Positions 1-12,300 of a DNA stretch of 64,000 bases are shown here, piece after piece. Position numbers and translations under genes: made by a program. The notes beneath the pieces are model-generated. The model searched no databases. It was not told where the DNA came from and saw nothing but the letters and a program-made list of their open reading frames with translations. The stretch is from Manduca sexta (taxonomy: Eukaryota; Arthropoda; Insecta; Lepidoptera; Sphingidae): the NCBI RefSeq assembly GCF_014839805.1, contig NC_051141.1:14578777-14642776 (forward strand), written 5' to 3'. Within the stretch, counting starts at the first letter, position 1. Each line of letters begins with the position of its first letter.

Positions 1-1640
1 GACTTTACATCCTTCGTTTTTACGGGGAGGACTGACGTATTATTTATCCTAAAAGTCAAAGTATAATTTCTACCAACATATTTTACAATTAAACATTTTT
101 AAAACGTTAGTTTTTAATGGCCCGATCTACGCAGATTGAGCTCAGAGTGTCTTGACGTCCGGCAGCCGGTCGTTTGGGTTCTGATTTAATTAAATGTAGA
201 AGAGGATCCCAAGTTTGTGTAAGATTCCACTTCCTCTTCGCTGTACGTTCCTCATATCTCTTCTCCCTCAAGCTATTGTAAATATGCACTAGAAATACGG
301 GAAAATTGTGCTACACGCTTGGATTGTGTCTATAAAACTAAGTAAGCATGATATGACAAGACACTGACATCCTATGTGTTGTATATGAAATATTTCCTCT
401 CTTTAACTCTAGGCTCTGCTTTAGCTTTAGAAACCGAGTCTTAATAGCGTTACGGATTGCTTCTAATTTAAATTGTATTAATAGGTGTGATTCAAATTCA
501 ACATCTAATGGTATTAAAAACACAATTACCAAGTTTTATTTGCACGGTTCATTTTATTAAGCGAGGATACGTTCTCATGACTGCCAAAAAATCCACTAAC
601 TGAATGTAAGAAATACGTTCTTACAATACCAAGAAAAAAAGGTTAGAAAAAAGCAATTTTGAAAAGGTAGAGTCATGCAAAGCAAATTTGTTGAGAGCAA
701 AAATTTTAATAAGATTAGATATGCACTTTATTGTTTAAGGAAATTAAGAACTTTGTCAAACTAATGTGGATCTTGAATTCTATACATAATTGTTAATTCG
801 TTCTAACCTTCGTTCTAACGTAAAACCTCTATCTACGAACAGTTAATATTAAATTTAATAATAAACAAAAATAATACAGGCAGGACAATTGGAACAGAGA
901 TTGAAATGCCCAAAATCATATTAATCTGATCGCATGTTCACATTAGTCGCTTCAGTGGTCAATTTACGCCATATTTTCGGGAAAAAGATCTAGTGTGGTT
1001 TCATCCGCCTTATACATATACGTCGCTGTATTGTGTACGCGAGACTGAGTTTTATGATATATTCATTAAGTATTGAGAAATCAAATATAGTTTATCTTTT
1101 ACAATAATATTCTTATCGTTAAGCATTCATATTATGCACTATATGAAAGTAGTTTTCACTTTTACATATTGTACTTACTTGTAAGATAAAGAAATGACTT
1201 TTTAAGCTTTGTTTATTACATACAAGCAAATAATCGATCGAATGTTGCCTTATTCGTTCGCTTATCTATATTTTTATTTAATGAATAGGTATTTATAATT
1301 CGAGAGAAAATCGCTTTAATTAAGAGTACGCCTGATTTCCGGCCCATTTCTGAGAATTAATTGTACCAGAGTTATCAGTTTCATTTAACAATAATTCATA
1401 GTAACTATAACACGTCGTAAACATCGTTAAAAAAATGATAATATAATCTGAATGACTAAACCCATACGATAAAAATTCCCAGAACGATATCGCTTCAATA
1501 AACAATAGTAAAGAGGCGTACACATTACTGCAGCATGTAAAAAGAACAAGGATCCCATTGAATCTAATGTTCTCAATAGAACACGTGATCCTTTCTTTGG
1601 TCTCGTCTGGAACGCAAGTGCATTGAGTGTTGGGGCACAT
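1..1640. other. AT-rich non-coding stretch
   Basis: I see no gene, RNA gene or recognisable repeat here. The minus-strand open frame between 1320 and 1640 is AT-rich with no family signature and is probably fortuitous, although it lies just downstream (on the minus strand) of a strong splice donor at 1717. If that donor is real, this stretch is the start of a minus-strand intron. Confidence 0.5.
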
Positions 1641-1717
1641 CCCCCCTCCGCGCCCCTCTCGCTCTCGCAGCCGTCCCGCCGCGCCTCCGCCGTGCTGGGA
1701 GGCTTACCTGGACGAGC

Positions 1718-1804
1718 AATTGCGTCCTGCGTTGTACCCGAAGAACCGCTACTACAAGCGCTGTCGAGTTGTAGACGCGACGCGCGACTAGTTGCTACCT
1801 AACT
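1718..1804 (-). other. Candidate non-coding first exon (5' UTR), minus strand
   Basis: This GC-rich patch stands out from its AT-rich surroundings. On the minus strand it ends in CCAG followed by GTAAGCC, a nearly ideal splice donor, with the intron starting at 1717. The upper end has an arthropod-type initiator (ACAGTT, start at about 1804). No ATG lies between start and donor, so this would be an untranslated first exon of a gene running off the left edge. A competing reading exists on the plus strand: a pyrimidine-rich acceptor ending in CGCAG at 1670, then about 39 open codons to a TAG at 1789-1791, with an AATAAA about 100 bases downstream. I favour the minus-strand exon because the donor is so good, but the sequence cannot settle it. 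Confidence 0.35.
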
Positions 1805-2850
1805 GTATTGGTATATTAGATAACTTTCATTTTATGGTAAAATGAAATTTAATTGAAATGAAAATTAGTGCTAATAAGACATTTTATGAGAATAAAAAAT
1901 TACATACCATTTTTTAAGTACATTGCACGCATGGAGAAGGGAACAGCGTGAGATTTGGCATAACTAAAATTTATACAAGGTAATGCAGCAAATAAAATGT
2001 ATGTAGAATATGTCTTACAAATATATAATACGAGGGTAGAGTTCCAATCACTGGGTGACTACAAGTTACTTTAATTACATGTAATTAAATATCTTTGTAA
2101 ATACATTTACTTAATTTTATTATATTATGTTACATTTGATAGGATATCGTTTTGGGAGTTTCCCGCTGTATAGGTTTAAAAGATAGTAATATGTTTAATA
2201 TATTTATAATAACAAGAAACGTTATTGTATGAGATAAATGCAAATTATAGCAAACAAGTTCATAAGTCATATTATTTTTAAGTAAATAAATACAAGATTA
2301 ACTTTAAAATAAAAAGCCGTGCATTATTTTATTACAGTAAATATTCTGCATTGGCATAAAAAGTACGAAAGTATATTAACAAAGCTAATATCAAAGTAAA
2401 TTATATTAATGTATAATAAACTCAACTGATGTGGGTGCAGTACCTACTCTTTTCGTTGCTGTTTATTTGAGAGCATAGTTGACGTATATATTTTATTTAA
2501 GTAGTTGACAGAAGTTTTGAGGCAGGCGTGTAATTTTTACTATCATTCTTTAAATTCAAATTCAAAGTTTAGTGCACTCCACAATCATTTTATACATAAG
2601 ATGTTACATTTTAATACACGTGACATAATCGTGGACCCTGTCGGGCACGGTTATGTTTATTTTTTTGCAATTAATAACTTGAAATGTTTCATAGTTTGAG
2701 TGCTAAAAAAAACTTACTAACAAACCGTCAAACCCAATGGTAATACTATAAAGTGCTATAAACTTAAAAATCGTTGGTTGATAAGTAAGACAGTAACTAT
2801 AAGAATTTTAGCGGTATATGTATCGCATCTGTGAATAGTTTATCTATGAC
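1805..2850. promoter_or_regulatory. Possible bidirectional promoter interval
   Basis: About 1 kb of AT-rich sequence separates the candidate minus-strand exon (start near 1804) from the plus-strand signal-peptide exon. It holds no coding signal or recognisable repeat. If both flanking exons are real, they are transcribed divergently from this interval. A CRE-like TGACGTCC lies near its right end at about 2847. Confidence 0.25.
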
Positions 2851-2992
2851 GTCCGTTCACAGCGGCAAGGCCTGCGCACGCGCTTGTGAGGCTGTTGCTC
2901 ATACAGGCTACGCTATCGTGCCGGACGGACGTGCGTTCAAATTGTGACCGTGAAACTGTAACTATGTACGGTGTGGGTTTGTGACTGTGACA
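2850..2992 (+). promoter_or_regulatory. GC-rich 5' UTR / proximal promoter of the 2993 exon
   Basis: GC content rises sharply here. TGCGCACGCGCT at 2873-2884 resembles an NRF-1 (Ewg) site. A short upstream open frame starts with ATG at 2964 and stops with TGA at 2982-2984, just before the main ATG, so it could dampen translation. The transcription start cannot be fixed; about 2850-2900 is likely. Confidence 0.4.
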
Positions 2993-3059
2993 ATGTGGAA
3001 CGTGATTGTGTTGCTGGTTGTTTCGTCGGCGTTCAGCCGGGCTGACTTCCAGGAGCGAG
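2993..3059 (+). CDS. First coding exon with signal peptide (secreted or membrane protein)
   Basis: The exon starts at ATG 2993 with A at position -3, a good insect start context. It encodes 22 residues plus one base. The peptide begins MWNVIVLLVVSSAFSRA, a textbook signal peptide: short N-region, hydrophobic core IVLLVV, small residues before a likely cut after SRA, then acidic DFQER. It ends at GAG followed by GTGAGA, a consensus donor, giving a phase-1 intron. GC content is well above background. The gene therefore makes a secreted or type I membrane protein, but 22 residues do not identify the family. The nearest phase-compatible acceptor with a substantial open frame is at 7477; the true next exon could equally lie beyond the window, since long first introns are common in receptor and cell-adhesion genes. 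Confidence 0.6.
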
Positions 3060-4070
3060 GTGAGACACTTTACAACCCTTTACGGAATCGCGGGAATAGT
3101 TTTTTTTAACTTTGCGGAGGTAAACGTAAACTACAAGTTACCGCACTTTGGCAGTCACTGTCCTCTGTGTTGAACAGGGGCCTAAATCGCTCAATGGGTT
3201 CTCCGGCATTCGTATTCAAACATTAGTCAAGTTCTAACAATTTTAGCCATGTCAATAGCTCTTGTATTGTCAAGCTTGTTATGAAATAAAGCAGGTAGTG
3301 GGAGCCGGAATATCGTTTGTTTTGCTTTTGTACGTAGAGAGAAAAGTGTGGTATTAAACACACAAGCACTTAATTAACGGTACGAGCTATCGAGTTCGTA
3401 GCACTACTGACATTTAGATACAAGACCATTGTATTTATAAATTGCTACTAGTTTTTGCGATCACTTTTTATTCTCTACTTTTTTAAACTTAATAACCTCC
3501 TTTTTTTACTGGCCAGTACGAGTTTATGGGGCATTGCGAGGTGAATATGATAATATATATTAAAATATATTATAAAAATAATTTAAACATATATTTTGAA
3601 CAATAAGCAGGTTGTAGACTATTAAAGTTTATAAGATTCCAAATAAAACTCATTCTCCATCAAAAAGGAACAAGTTTAAGAAATATTTTCACGTATCTGC
3701 TGGTCTGGCAATACTTAAACAGAAAAAAGCATAAACTCGTTTCTGGCAGCGTGTGAACGCGTTGTAAACTTTAATTTTTAAACTTTAATATTTTGTCTTT
3801 GTATTGTTTGTGACCATTGCAGATGAATGTTGGTAAGAAGTCGATACTTTTGAATTTATATTGATATTTTTAAGTTTCTTCTTAATCATAGCCTTATTTT
3901 GCGAAAATTTTGGATATTGCATATTCCGTCGTTATTTCCAAAATAAGTTTTAATAATACCGATGGATGTTAGTACTCGTATATATAGATCGTGAAAGCTT
4001 GGAATAAAAATACTTTTTATTCTTTGCTTTATTAGGTAAGACTGCGTTCCACATCAATCAAGTACGTATG

Positions 4071-4249
4071 TACAGTCAGCCACAAAAGTAGCAGAATAAA
4101 TTGAAAGGTTCAAATCGCCTATAAACTTATGTGTCCTTATCAGCAATCGTTTTTCTTCAGTAAAATAAAGTTCAAAGGGTTTGTTTTATTGTAGTTAGTG
4201 TGCTATTTAAAGTTTTGAATTTGTTCAGGTACTTTTTTGGCTGACTGTA
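4071..4249. mobile_element. MITE, TA-flanked, copy 1
   Basis: A 179-bp unit with terminal inverted repeats: TACAGTCAGCCACAAAAGTA at the left and its near-complement at the right (ACTTTTTTGGCTGACTGTA). Both ends finish in TA, as expected for Tc1/mariner-type target duplication. The inside is AT-rich and non-coding. A second copy with the same ends and a related interior lies at 50513-50693. Confidence 0.75.
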
Positions 4250-4853
4250 CAATGACTGTATGTACCAAAAGAAATAAGTCTTAGCTGTCATATCAGTTGT
4301 ACTGCAGTTAGATAAGGCTTTGTTTACAAATATACGTATCGTTTGTGTACACGCATTCAGTTCAGCAAATGCGACGAAAAATTTATTTATTAATTTGCAC
4401 TAATGTGATTTGATAGCGAAAACTATTATACATATATTTACTGTGATTTTTTTTTAAACTGAAAGCTTGAGTTTATAACTAATATAAAATTAAAATACAA
4501 AAATAATAATTTCCCGAGAACAGTTCAAAAAGACGTTATTTTAAAAAGTATATTTTACCCAAAATATACCAGGATTATATTAATTACATAAAACAACAGT
4601 AGCTATACATGAACTTGCTTAAAATATATTTCTGCAAGCTACTTGTTTGAATAGCCTTGTCTAGCCTAACCGTTACTTATACTTAACCACAAGATTTGTT
4701 ATGGGGTGACTAATAATGAGTAATTAATTTAGATATAATTAATTTTGCTACAATTAGTACTTAAATATATGAATAGTTTCATAACTTCATAAAATTATAC
4801 ACACACCTAAACGCACATTTTACTTTAGAATAATGATCATTTTTATTTAGAAT

Positions 4854-5136
4854 TAGTTGACCCGACAGACGTTGTCCTGTCTTAACTATGAATTTACAGC
4901 GCGCATTCTGTCATTCGCTGACAGTAATTTCAAACAATTGACAGTTATATAAAATTAATATTTTCGTTAAGTTTTCTTAAATTTTCTAATTTTCCGCGCA
5001 ATTTTTTGAATTTTTTCTTTCATAAGAACCTTCTGACAATAACAAAAACAACAAAAAAAAAGTGAAGCCGTTCACGCGTGATGGCGTGACCAAGAGAAAT
5101 AGGGATTCATTTATATATATATATATATATATATAG
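4854..5136. repeat. Lepidopteran interspersed repeat ending in (TA)n
   Basis: The segment opens with TTGACCCGACAGACGTTGTC, a start I recall from a widespread lepidopteran repeat, continues through GTCATTCGCTGACAG and ends in a (TA)n tract at 5112-5136. No coding capacity. The same kind of start, more diverged, recurs at 43366. Confidence 0.5.
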
Positions 5137-5340
5137 ATAGATTAAGATATATTAAAATGCAAAACACGTCAAGTTAAAATTGATGTCAAATTAAATTAGT
5201 TAAAACTGATGTTAATTTTTCGGATTTTATCGCTTTTTTTTGTTATAATTTTTTCTCACGACATTTTGCCGACTGTAACCTTTCATAATCACGGGTAATT
5301 TGTATAATCGTAAAAGTTTGGTAAATATTGTAACTTTGAC

Positions 5341-5475
5341 TTTTCGGGTCCTCAACACCTCAGGCTGCAGTTTTCGAAAGATCGGGAGAAAACAATATTA
5401 TAAAAAACTACGATAGAATCTGAAAAGTAGTATTATTTCGATGTATAACATTCGCGTAAACATAAGTAGTCATAA
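5341..5475. repeat. Old interspersed repeat related to 41060-41225
   Basis: It shares the 19-mer AACATTCGCGTAAACATAA with the segment near 41200. A block at its left (CTGCAGTTTTCGAAA and following) corresponds to the inverted form of TTTCGAAGACTTTGCAG near 41120, so one block is inverted relative to the other between the copies. Family not identified. Confidence 0.4.
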
Positions 5476-6283
5476 AGCGGGGTTTACGGCACAGGCGCTG
5501 CCTATTACATAACATTACTGTTAAAGTGAATTATATACATATAATTTGGATAATTAAACAGTATTATTTGGGTGTTATGTCTATGGTGTAATTTTTTTAA
5601 ATTGACAATTTCGGTCAGTGGCTGTTGAGCTTCACTTGGATTTTTTTTTTATTTTACACACATAACAGGTTACAATCATAATACATTGACTTCTAAAACT
5701 TACTTTTAAAAATAACACCTTAATAAATATAGTTGATATTTCTGTGTATATCTGAGATATGAACTCAGGCCTTTACAGGATCAATAAACATGTCAAATAT
5801 CACTAACAAACGCAATATGCAAAAATTATGTCATACGACAAAGCGATGGCAACTTATAAACTTTTCCATAATCACCACATCTTTTTGAATATTAATACAT
5901 TTATACATACATTTTTATTTATGTATGGTATTGTGAACTCTGATCGGGATTGGAATGGACACATTCTGAGCTCATCGGCTAAATAAAACAATTCTAGAGA
6001 ATCATTGTAATATATATCTTGTGGTTTTGACCGCAATATTTATAACTGTATTAATAGTATTGTTTGTAAGAAAATTGTAAATTATTCGTCATTGTAGTTC
6101 ACCACATGTGTATTTTTTAATTTCGACCTTATTTATGTAATACCACAATTTAGACTCATTTCATATAAATAAATGCATAAATAAAAAATATGGCCATAAA
6201 ATAATGTTTTTTCCTCTTTAGCTGTAGCATAATTTTGCATATGAAACTTATAAGTAACACATGTCCTTTGGTTAATTGAATAA

Positions 6284-6610
6284 TAATAATAATAATATCA
6301 GTCCTGTATTATATACTTGCCCACTGCTGAGCACGAGCCTCCTCTACTACTGAGAGGGATTAGGCCTTAGTCCACCACGCTGGCCTAGTGCGGATTGGTA
6401 GACTTCACACATCTTCGAAATTCCTATAGACAACTTCTCAGATGTGCAGGTTTCCTCACGATGTTTTCCTTCACCGTTAAAGCGAACGATAGATTCACAA
6501 AGAATACACACATGATTTTTTAGAAAAGTCAGAGGTGCGTGCCCTTGGGATTTGAACCTGCGGACATTCGCCTCGGCAGTCCGTTCCACACCCAACTAGG
6601 CTATCGTCGC
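6284..6610 (-). mobile_element. tRNA-derived SINE, full length, with target-site duplication
   Basis: Read on the minus strand, the head carries RNA polymerase III promoter boxes: TAGCCTAGTTGGG (A box) and GGTTCAAATCC (B box). The body has the recurring block with CCTCACGATGTTTTCC, and the 3' end is an (ATT)n tail. A perfect 12-bp duplication, TTAATTGAATAA, flanks it at 6272-6283 and 6611-6622, so insertion was by target-primed reverse transcription. It resembles Metulj-type butterfly SINEs (from recall). Other copies lie at 34681 and 47446 and, as a short tail, at 38978. Confidence 0.85.
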
Positions 6611-6754
6611 TTAATTGAATAAATCAATATAAATTTTTAAATACAATTCTAGCCAAGAAGTCTTTCTACCTTCGTTTACGCTGAGAGAAAACAAAATTAT
6701 GCACGGAACTGACGTATTTGAGCGACACACTTATACTTATACTTAGTAGTACAC

Positions 6755-6886
6755 ACAGAGGGGGCCTAGCGCCATATCGGGTATAAATTCCAGACTCCGT
6801 AGATATTGAGAAGAAAAAAAAAATCATTTGGATCGATCCGAATGCATTTATAATATAGCTGCTTCACCGAGGCCGTCATAGTATCA
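6755..6886 (-). mobile_element. Degraded copy of the second SINE family
   Basis: Matches the SINE at 40757-41010 in blocks: CGCCATATCGGG, AAATTCCAGACTC and the head CACCGAGGC near 6871. The B-box region has been lost or rewritten. No clear target-site duplication. Confidence 0.55.
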
Positions 6887-7476
6887 TCGTAATTGTGAAT
6901 ATATTCATACGTCTCCAATGGATTTTTATACTAAGTAATTTCTATCAAGACGCTGCAGAATAAGATATAGCTTAGAATAAGATCTCTCTATCTCACTTCT
7001 CACACATCCACACGATAGCAAAGTAAACCATCAAACAAATTAGCTGTATTCTGCAAAAGGAGATACGTGCGTCTAATAAGTTCGTTCTAAGAGAAAATAT
7101 ACAGGTATTAAACGCAAAAGCAAGGCGACGGAACTCGACGCTTACAGCCCAGCGGAAGAGAAACCTCGTGCAACTTGTTTTGATACTAAAAATTATAGAT
7201 TTGTTGTGAATTAATTTTTGTTTGAATATGGATAGCTTTCATATTTTGCGACATGTGTCTTTGAAGAACGTATTTTCATGTGAAATAAATACATATGATT
7301 TTCAATTATAAGTATATATAATATTATTTTGTCATCTGTATTTTACTGAGATTTTTAGTGCTATTTGATATTTAGCAGATAATTTGATAGGTTTTATATG
7401 AACCTTAATTTGTACACATATCACATAATCTATAATGCATTACCTAATATTATCAATAGCAGATTTTTTATTTCAG

Positions 7477-7703
7477 GACAAGAGTTATTTATGATGAGAA
7501 GTAACTATGTATTACGAACACAATTTAAGGATGAATTCATCATTGATAGATATAGCTCCTTTCTCAACATAATACCTAAACATATTGTCAAAATTAAAAA
7601 AATCCACGAGCACTTATCCAGCTTCCGGAAGTCAATGAAACGGAAGCGAACACGAGTAGATACAGTAAAAAAAAATATTAAAAAACACCCCACTCACATC
7701 TAG
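7477..7703 (+). CDS. Candidate terminal coding exon (small basic protein), unrecognised
   Basis: A strong acceptor, a T-rich tract ending TTTATTTCAG, opens the exon. Two bases complete a codon begun in the previous exon, then 74 codons run to a TAG at 7701-7703. The phase fits the donor at 3059: the split codon would be GGA (Gly). Joined, this gives a protein of about 97 residues with a signal peptide and a lysine/arginine-rich C-terminal half, including a KRKRTR run at roughly residue 78 that could be a furin-type processing site. No known family is recognisable. Composition is AT-rich, no clear AATAAA follows closely, and open frames of this length occur by chance here, so the match in phase and splice signal is suggestive only. 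Confidence 0.35.
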
Positions 7704-10700
7704 GGGCGTGCACAAGTGTTCCAGTTTTTTAGGTTCGATTCCCGGGACGGATATTGCTTACTAGCACTTTAAACCATCTTAAAACACATTTCCAAGTACT
7801 CACATCCGGATTAAAAATATCTAAAATGTTGTTCAAGGTATAGAGTATTTCCTATGCATGGGAACGTAGTTACTATTGTTATGTTATTATATAGAATGTG
7901 ATAGTATATTAGAGATATTTAAAATACTGGTTTATGGTTTGTAATTCCTACGCCAGCCTGAAACAGACCACTTATTTCATAGATAAAAACCTTTGTTCAA
8001 ATATGTATCCGGAAAGTAGATAAATGATTTAAATGAATAGTTTATTTATTAAATAATTTAGATAGTTATACAACATAGTTCATTAATACACATAAGTGTA
8101 ACGCAGTATTTTAATTATTGAGAGACTGAAACATTTTTATTATGAATGTTCTACTTCTTTTGTATCACACTCCATCATATTATGTATGCACATAATATGT
8201 TGACAAAATATGGGTTTTGTATAACTTTTACTCTAACAATCACGTCGACAAAATATTCAATCTTTGAAATATTAAAGGGAACTGCTAAAGTCTTAAGAAT
8301 TTGAACATAGCTTTGCCATCCGGTGTCAGTAGTGTTTAAATCGCTAGCAACTCTATTAAAAGCCTCGCCTTAAACGCTTGAAAGAACGGAAACGCGTGTC
8401 GCAAAGGGCCATTCGGTTACCAACAAGAGTATAAATTATACGAATTCAGTTACATAACAAGTCAGCCCTAACAGTAAGTCATTATCGCTTAGAAAATTGG
8501 CGTTTAGTATTAATTAAACAGGCCGGCATAATTGTGTCGACTCCTGTGGGATAACTAAGTATAATCTTTTTGTATGTATCTATCTGGGCCTCATTGCGAT
8601 AGCCTTTCGGTGCGATGGATTATGCTGCCTGTGAAAAAAAAATATTTGGAGATTTAAGACCTAAGGTAGAGAGGCCTTGATATTAGATCAGGATAATGCC
8701 AGACAAAAGTGAGCTCTTATTTCGATTACAATAGGTTGATTTTAAATCAGATGAATTGAAATGCAGGGAATTGTTTGGAAACTCGAAAGTACTGGATTTG
8801 AGTACGTTTGCTTTGCAACTTTAATCATTATGTTTAATTCCGATGGATCTTTATTTAACATACGTTGGATCTGTTTAGGCAACTGGCTAAAAGTTTACAC
8901 CTTTGCTTACCCCTGAGTAGGAAAAAAAGTCGTGATGTAGCTATATATATTTTGATCTATTATAATACATAAAGCGATAACTTCATTTCATAAAGTATAA
9001 GCAGATGCACTGCTAATATAACCACCATCCGCAGCGCTCATTTCCTCATGACAATTGTCACAGAACAGTACGGAAATTAGTTAGACACGCTTTAGTTTAC
9101 CGAATGTCCGCCACAACTTGCAATTCCAGTAAGTTATACGTATTTCCTTAAATATTCTCAGAAATGATCTGGATATGGAACATATTCATGAAGTTTACAA
9201 TATGTTCCTATGAGATAAAACGATGTTAGTATTAGAATTATTTGAAATTTATAAAAATATTATTAGAGTTCTGAGAACGCTTGATAATAGTTATAGCAAT
9301 AATAAGGACTCTGTTCAGTACCTAAAAATCTCTTTAAAGTATAAAATTAAAAGAATTGAGGATTCAGAGTAAAGGTAATTGATGTTATATTTTTATTCAA
9401 GTTTTGCCATTATGTTTTCGTTCCACATTATTATTATTATGAAGAAATAAATTAAATTACATACAACCGGGATTGTTTTTGCAGTTGGCACCGCATCAAC
9501 ACTACGGACTGGTAATTAAACGGGCTGTCTAAAACACTTAATTAACTGCGAGCAAAAATTGCCCATCTCGGCGATAATAATAAGGTGCAATATCCTGTGT
9601 CTGGTTCTTGCCGTTGTAACCTTTCGACATGATGATTCTACCGACTTCGATGATTTCACTAGTCAACAGTACGCTAAGCGTCATTCTTATCAGGATTGGG
9701 TATTATGTCAGCCTTTTGCACGGGAATTGTTATGGGTTTACGGACGGCTGATGGCTCTATTACTGAATATTCTAAGAATTAGGACACAAAACTAAACAAC
9801 TTAGAAACAAAAAAAAAATCGTAACCGACATATTGCATTTTCTAAAGTGGACTTTTTATAAGTTATACTTAAATGTTTATAACATATTTCCAGTATTTTG
9901 ATTGCATGTTATTTACGTAACTAAAAACCGCATGTGCTATTGAATAAAAAACTCCTTTAATTTTTTTTATTGTCGGTTATGATGTTTTCCGAAAAGGCTC
10001 TAAAGTCCAAACTATGCTGGCGTGTACTTTGTATTTAATGTTAACATAACAGCAAATCAATTATAAACATTCACATTTTGTTGCTTGTAATGTCTTTCAA
10101 GTTGGTATAACTTTATATTTTTGCGAGTACATTAGTATACAGAGTTTCCACGTAGAGTGACTGGCATAATTTATTTTTAAATCCCCCTCTTAAATTTTAT
10201 GGAAATACAACGCGTTTTAAATAATTTGGACACGTTTATGATATTAGGCGCTGCGCAGATGGTAACTTTATTATCAAAAGAGCATGACAGTAAAGCGTCT
10301 AGTTGCATTGATGTGCAGCACTAAATTGCGTTTTCGAGCATCATTGCCGATAATATAGCAAGTTCTATGTATAAAATTTAAGGTTAGTTATATTACCATT
10401 TAATCACAACTTCCGTTGTTGACAGAAAATAAAAATATATATTTAATAACGCAAAATGTGTGTTATGAATTTCTAGTTAGCGTATCCCGATAAAAACACT
10501 GTAAAATACGGTTACATATGATCGAAGTCTCTAATACTTAATTTTAGTGCCTCATCATATATAAATAAATGTGTTTTGGAGTTTTTTTATAAAACCACAC
10601 AACAAAGATATTTTTAAAAATATAAAAAATTATCAACAACAAGTCGTCCGTTTTTTGCTAACAATGTATTTAGTACAAGTAACGATGTACCTACTCTAAC

Positions 10701-11847
10701 ACAGAACAAGCCAATTATAGTATTCCGACAAATAATATCTATAAAACACAACTTGTACTTGCAATTATTTATACAAAATTATTAAAATAGATACAGTTCA
10801 ATATGACGTAGATACTAGATAATCTAATTTTCAACCACAAAAATGTAGTCCTGTCAAAAGTATTCAACCTTGAGTTTTGAAATAATATTGAAATTAATTT
10901 AAAAACTGTAAAATTAAATTAATTTAAGTTAATTTTATTATCATTTGTTATACAAATCATTAGGTATGTGTTAACTTAACACATGATATGATAAAATTTT
11001 CTATGTGTATCGAATAGGAGATGCAGTTAGTAGGTTATCTACTTGGTGAAAAATGGAAATATTTAAAATGTTGAATTCACTGACCTCGAATATTCTTTAT
11101 GTCATTGACAACTCAGAAATACCATAATTGACATAGAATATTTGCGTAACGTTGTGTTTCCTGGTTGAATACAAATACCCGCCCTCTTAACTAGTTCCAA
11201 AGATTTCAACGCTTGTATTCGTATATTCGTCGGCCATTTCAAAATGGCAAATGCTTGTGGTTTATTCATTATTATACAATTCAAATATAAATTAGATTTG
11301 CAATCCTAACCGCGTACGTAACTTACTGATTACATATTAAAAAGGGTAATGCGTTTCATGAAACTAAAATAGATTAAAATACATTTGTAGTTTTCAAATA
11401 GCCTGTTGATTAAAACATATGCCGTTCTAGCTTATCTGTGAATAAATAAATTAATTAATCGGAAAGGCTTGTTAATTTTTTTATTTCGTCTTCATGTATT
11501 CATGGCCTGTTTTTTAATTATTGTTCTCAGTTCCAGACTAGTGGTAGATTAATTTAAGGTGAAGTTGGCGGAATTCTGGTGTGGTACGAAAACCGAAGCA
11601 AATGTCATTTGCTTTGTTTTGGATTCGAGTGCCAGAGTCCAATCACGGTTTACCGACACACTGCCACTAAGCCAATAGTTTCTGTGAAATAGCTAGTTCA
11701 TACTTTCTGTGTCGATCCTTGCAAGTTATTAGAGATGTTTACAAAATATCACCGGCCATTGTACTCACGCAAAAAACGTTGAGCCGATTGTGACGATGAC
11801 GTTTTATTTGTAAAATAAGATTTTTCGACGTTCTATTTGTATGTCTA
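7704..11847. other. AT-rich stretch with no supported gene
   Basis: Just after the candidate stop, AGGTTCGATTCCCGGG at about 7728 resembles a pol III B box and may be a SINE scrap, without the rest of a SINE. The 78-codon open frame at 9559-9795 is less AT-rich than its surroundings but has no family signature or splice context. Nothing else is recognisable. Confidence 0.5.
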
Positions 11848-12300
11848 AAAACCGGACTAGTGCGAGTTGGGCTCGCGCATCGAGGGTTCCGCAAAAACTT
11901 GCAGATATCTAAATACACAAGTTCGAATTTAAATCTGCCAAATTTGAATAGGTTACGAACATGGCTATTGCATCGAATGCAAGTAAATTGTATTCGTTTT
12001 TTAAGGTACATATTTACGGTTTTCTGATTTTTTCCTTTACATGTGCTATAACATTGTTTTTTACAAAATTTCATTCTAGTACGGGAAAGACGCACTATCG
12101 CAAAATATGCGCCAATGAAGTTCATGTGTTTTGATCGCGTTGAGTTACAAGTTTAATTTTTTAAAGATACTGTAGACTTGACTTTTTAGTATTTTCAACA
12201 TTACATGTACGTATTCCTGAGAAAAAGGGTCCTGACAGACAGACACTCGACGAAGAACAAAGTGATCCTGTGAGGGTTGCTTATGAGCTACGGAACCCTG
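11848..12300. repeat. Lepidopteran interspersed repeat (ACCGG...GTGCGAG ... TACGGAACCCT)
   Basis: It starts with AAAACCGGACTAGTGCGAGT, then CGAGGGTTCCG, and ends with CAGACAGACACTCGAC followed by GCTACGGAACCCTGAAAA. This opening and closing pair is what I recall of a very common non-coding lepidopteran repeat of about 0.4-0.5 kb. The 128-codon minus-strand open frame across 11739-12125 lies mostly in this repeat and is probably not a gene. Confidence 0.65.

Larger units (their letters stand above)
3060..7476 (+). other. Putative intron, with repeats inside
   Basis: AT-rich sequence between the donor at 3060 and the acceptor ending TTTATTTCAG at 7476. Apart from the MITE (4.07 kb), older repeats (4.85 and 5.34 kb) and two SINEs (6.28 and 6.76 kb) listed separately, I see nothing. 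Its identity as an intron depends on the 7477 exon being genuine. Confidence 0.35.

Noticed and set aside
7705..7760. SINE marked by AGGTTCGATTCCCGGG
   Set aside because: Only a B-box-like stretch is present, with no A box, body or tail; too little to call.
11739..12125. 128-codon minus-strand open frame as a gene
   Set aside because: Most of it lies inside a common non-coding lepidopteran repeat (11848-12300).
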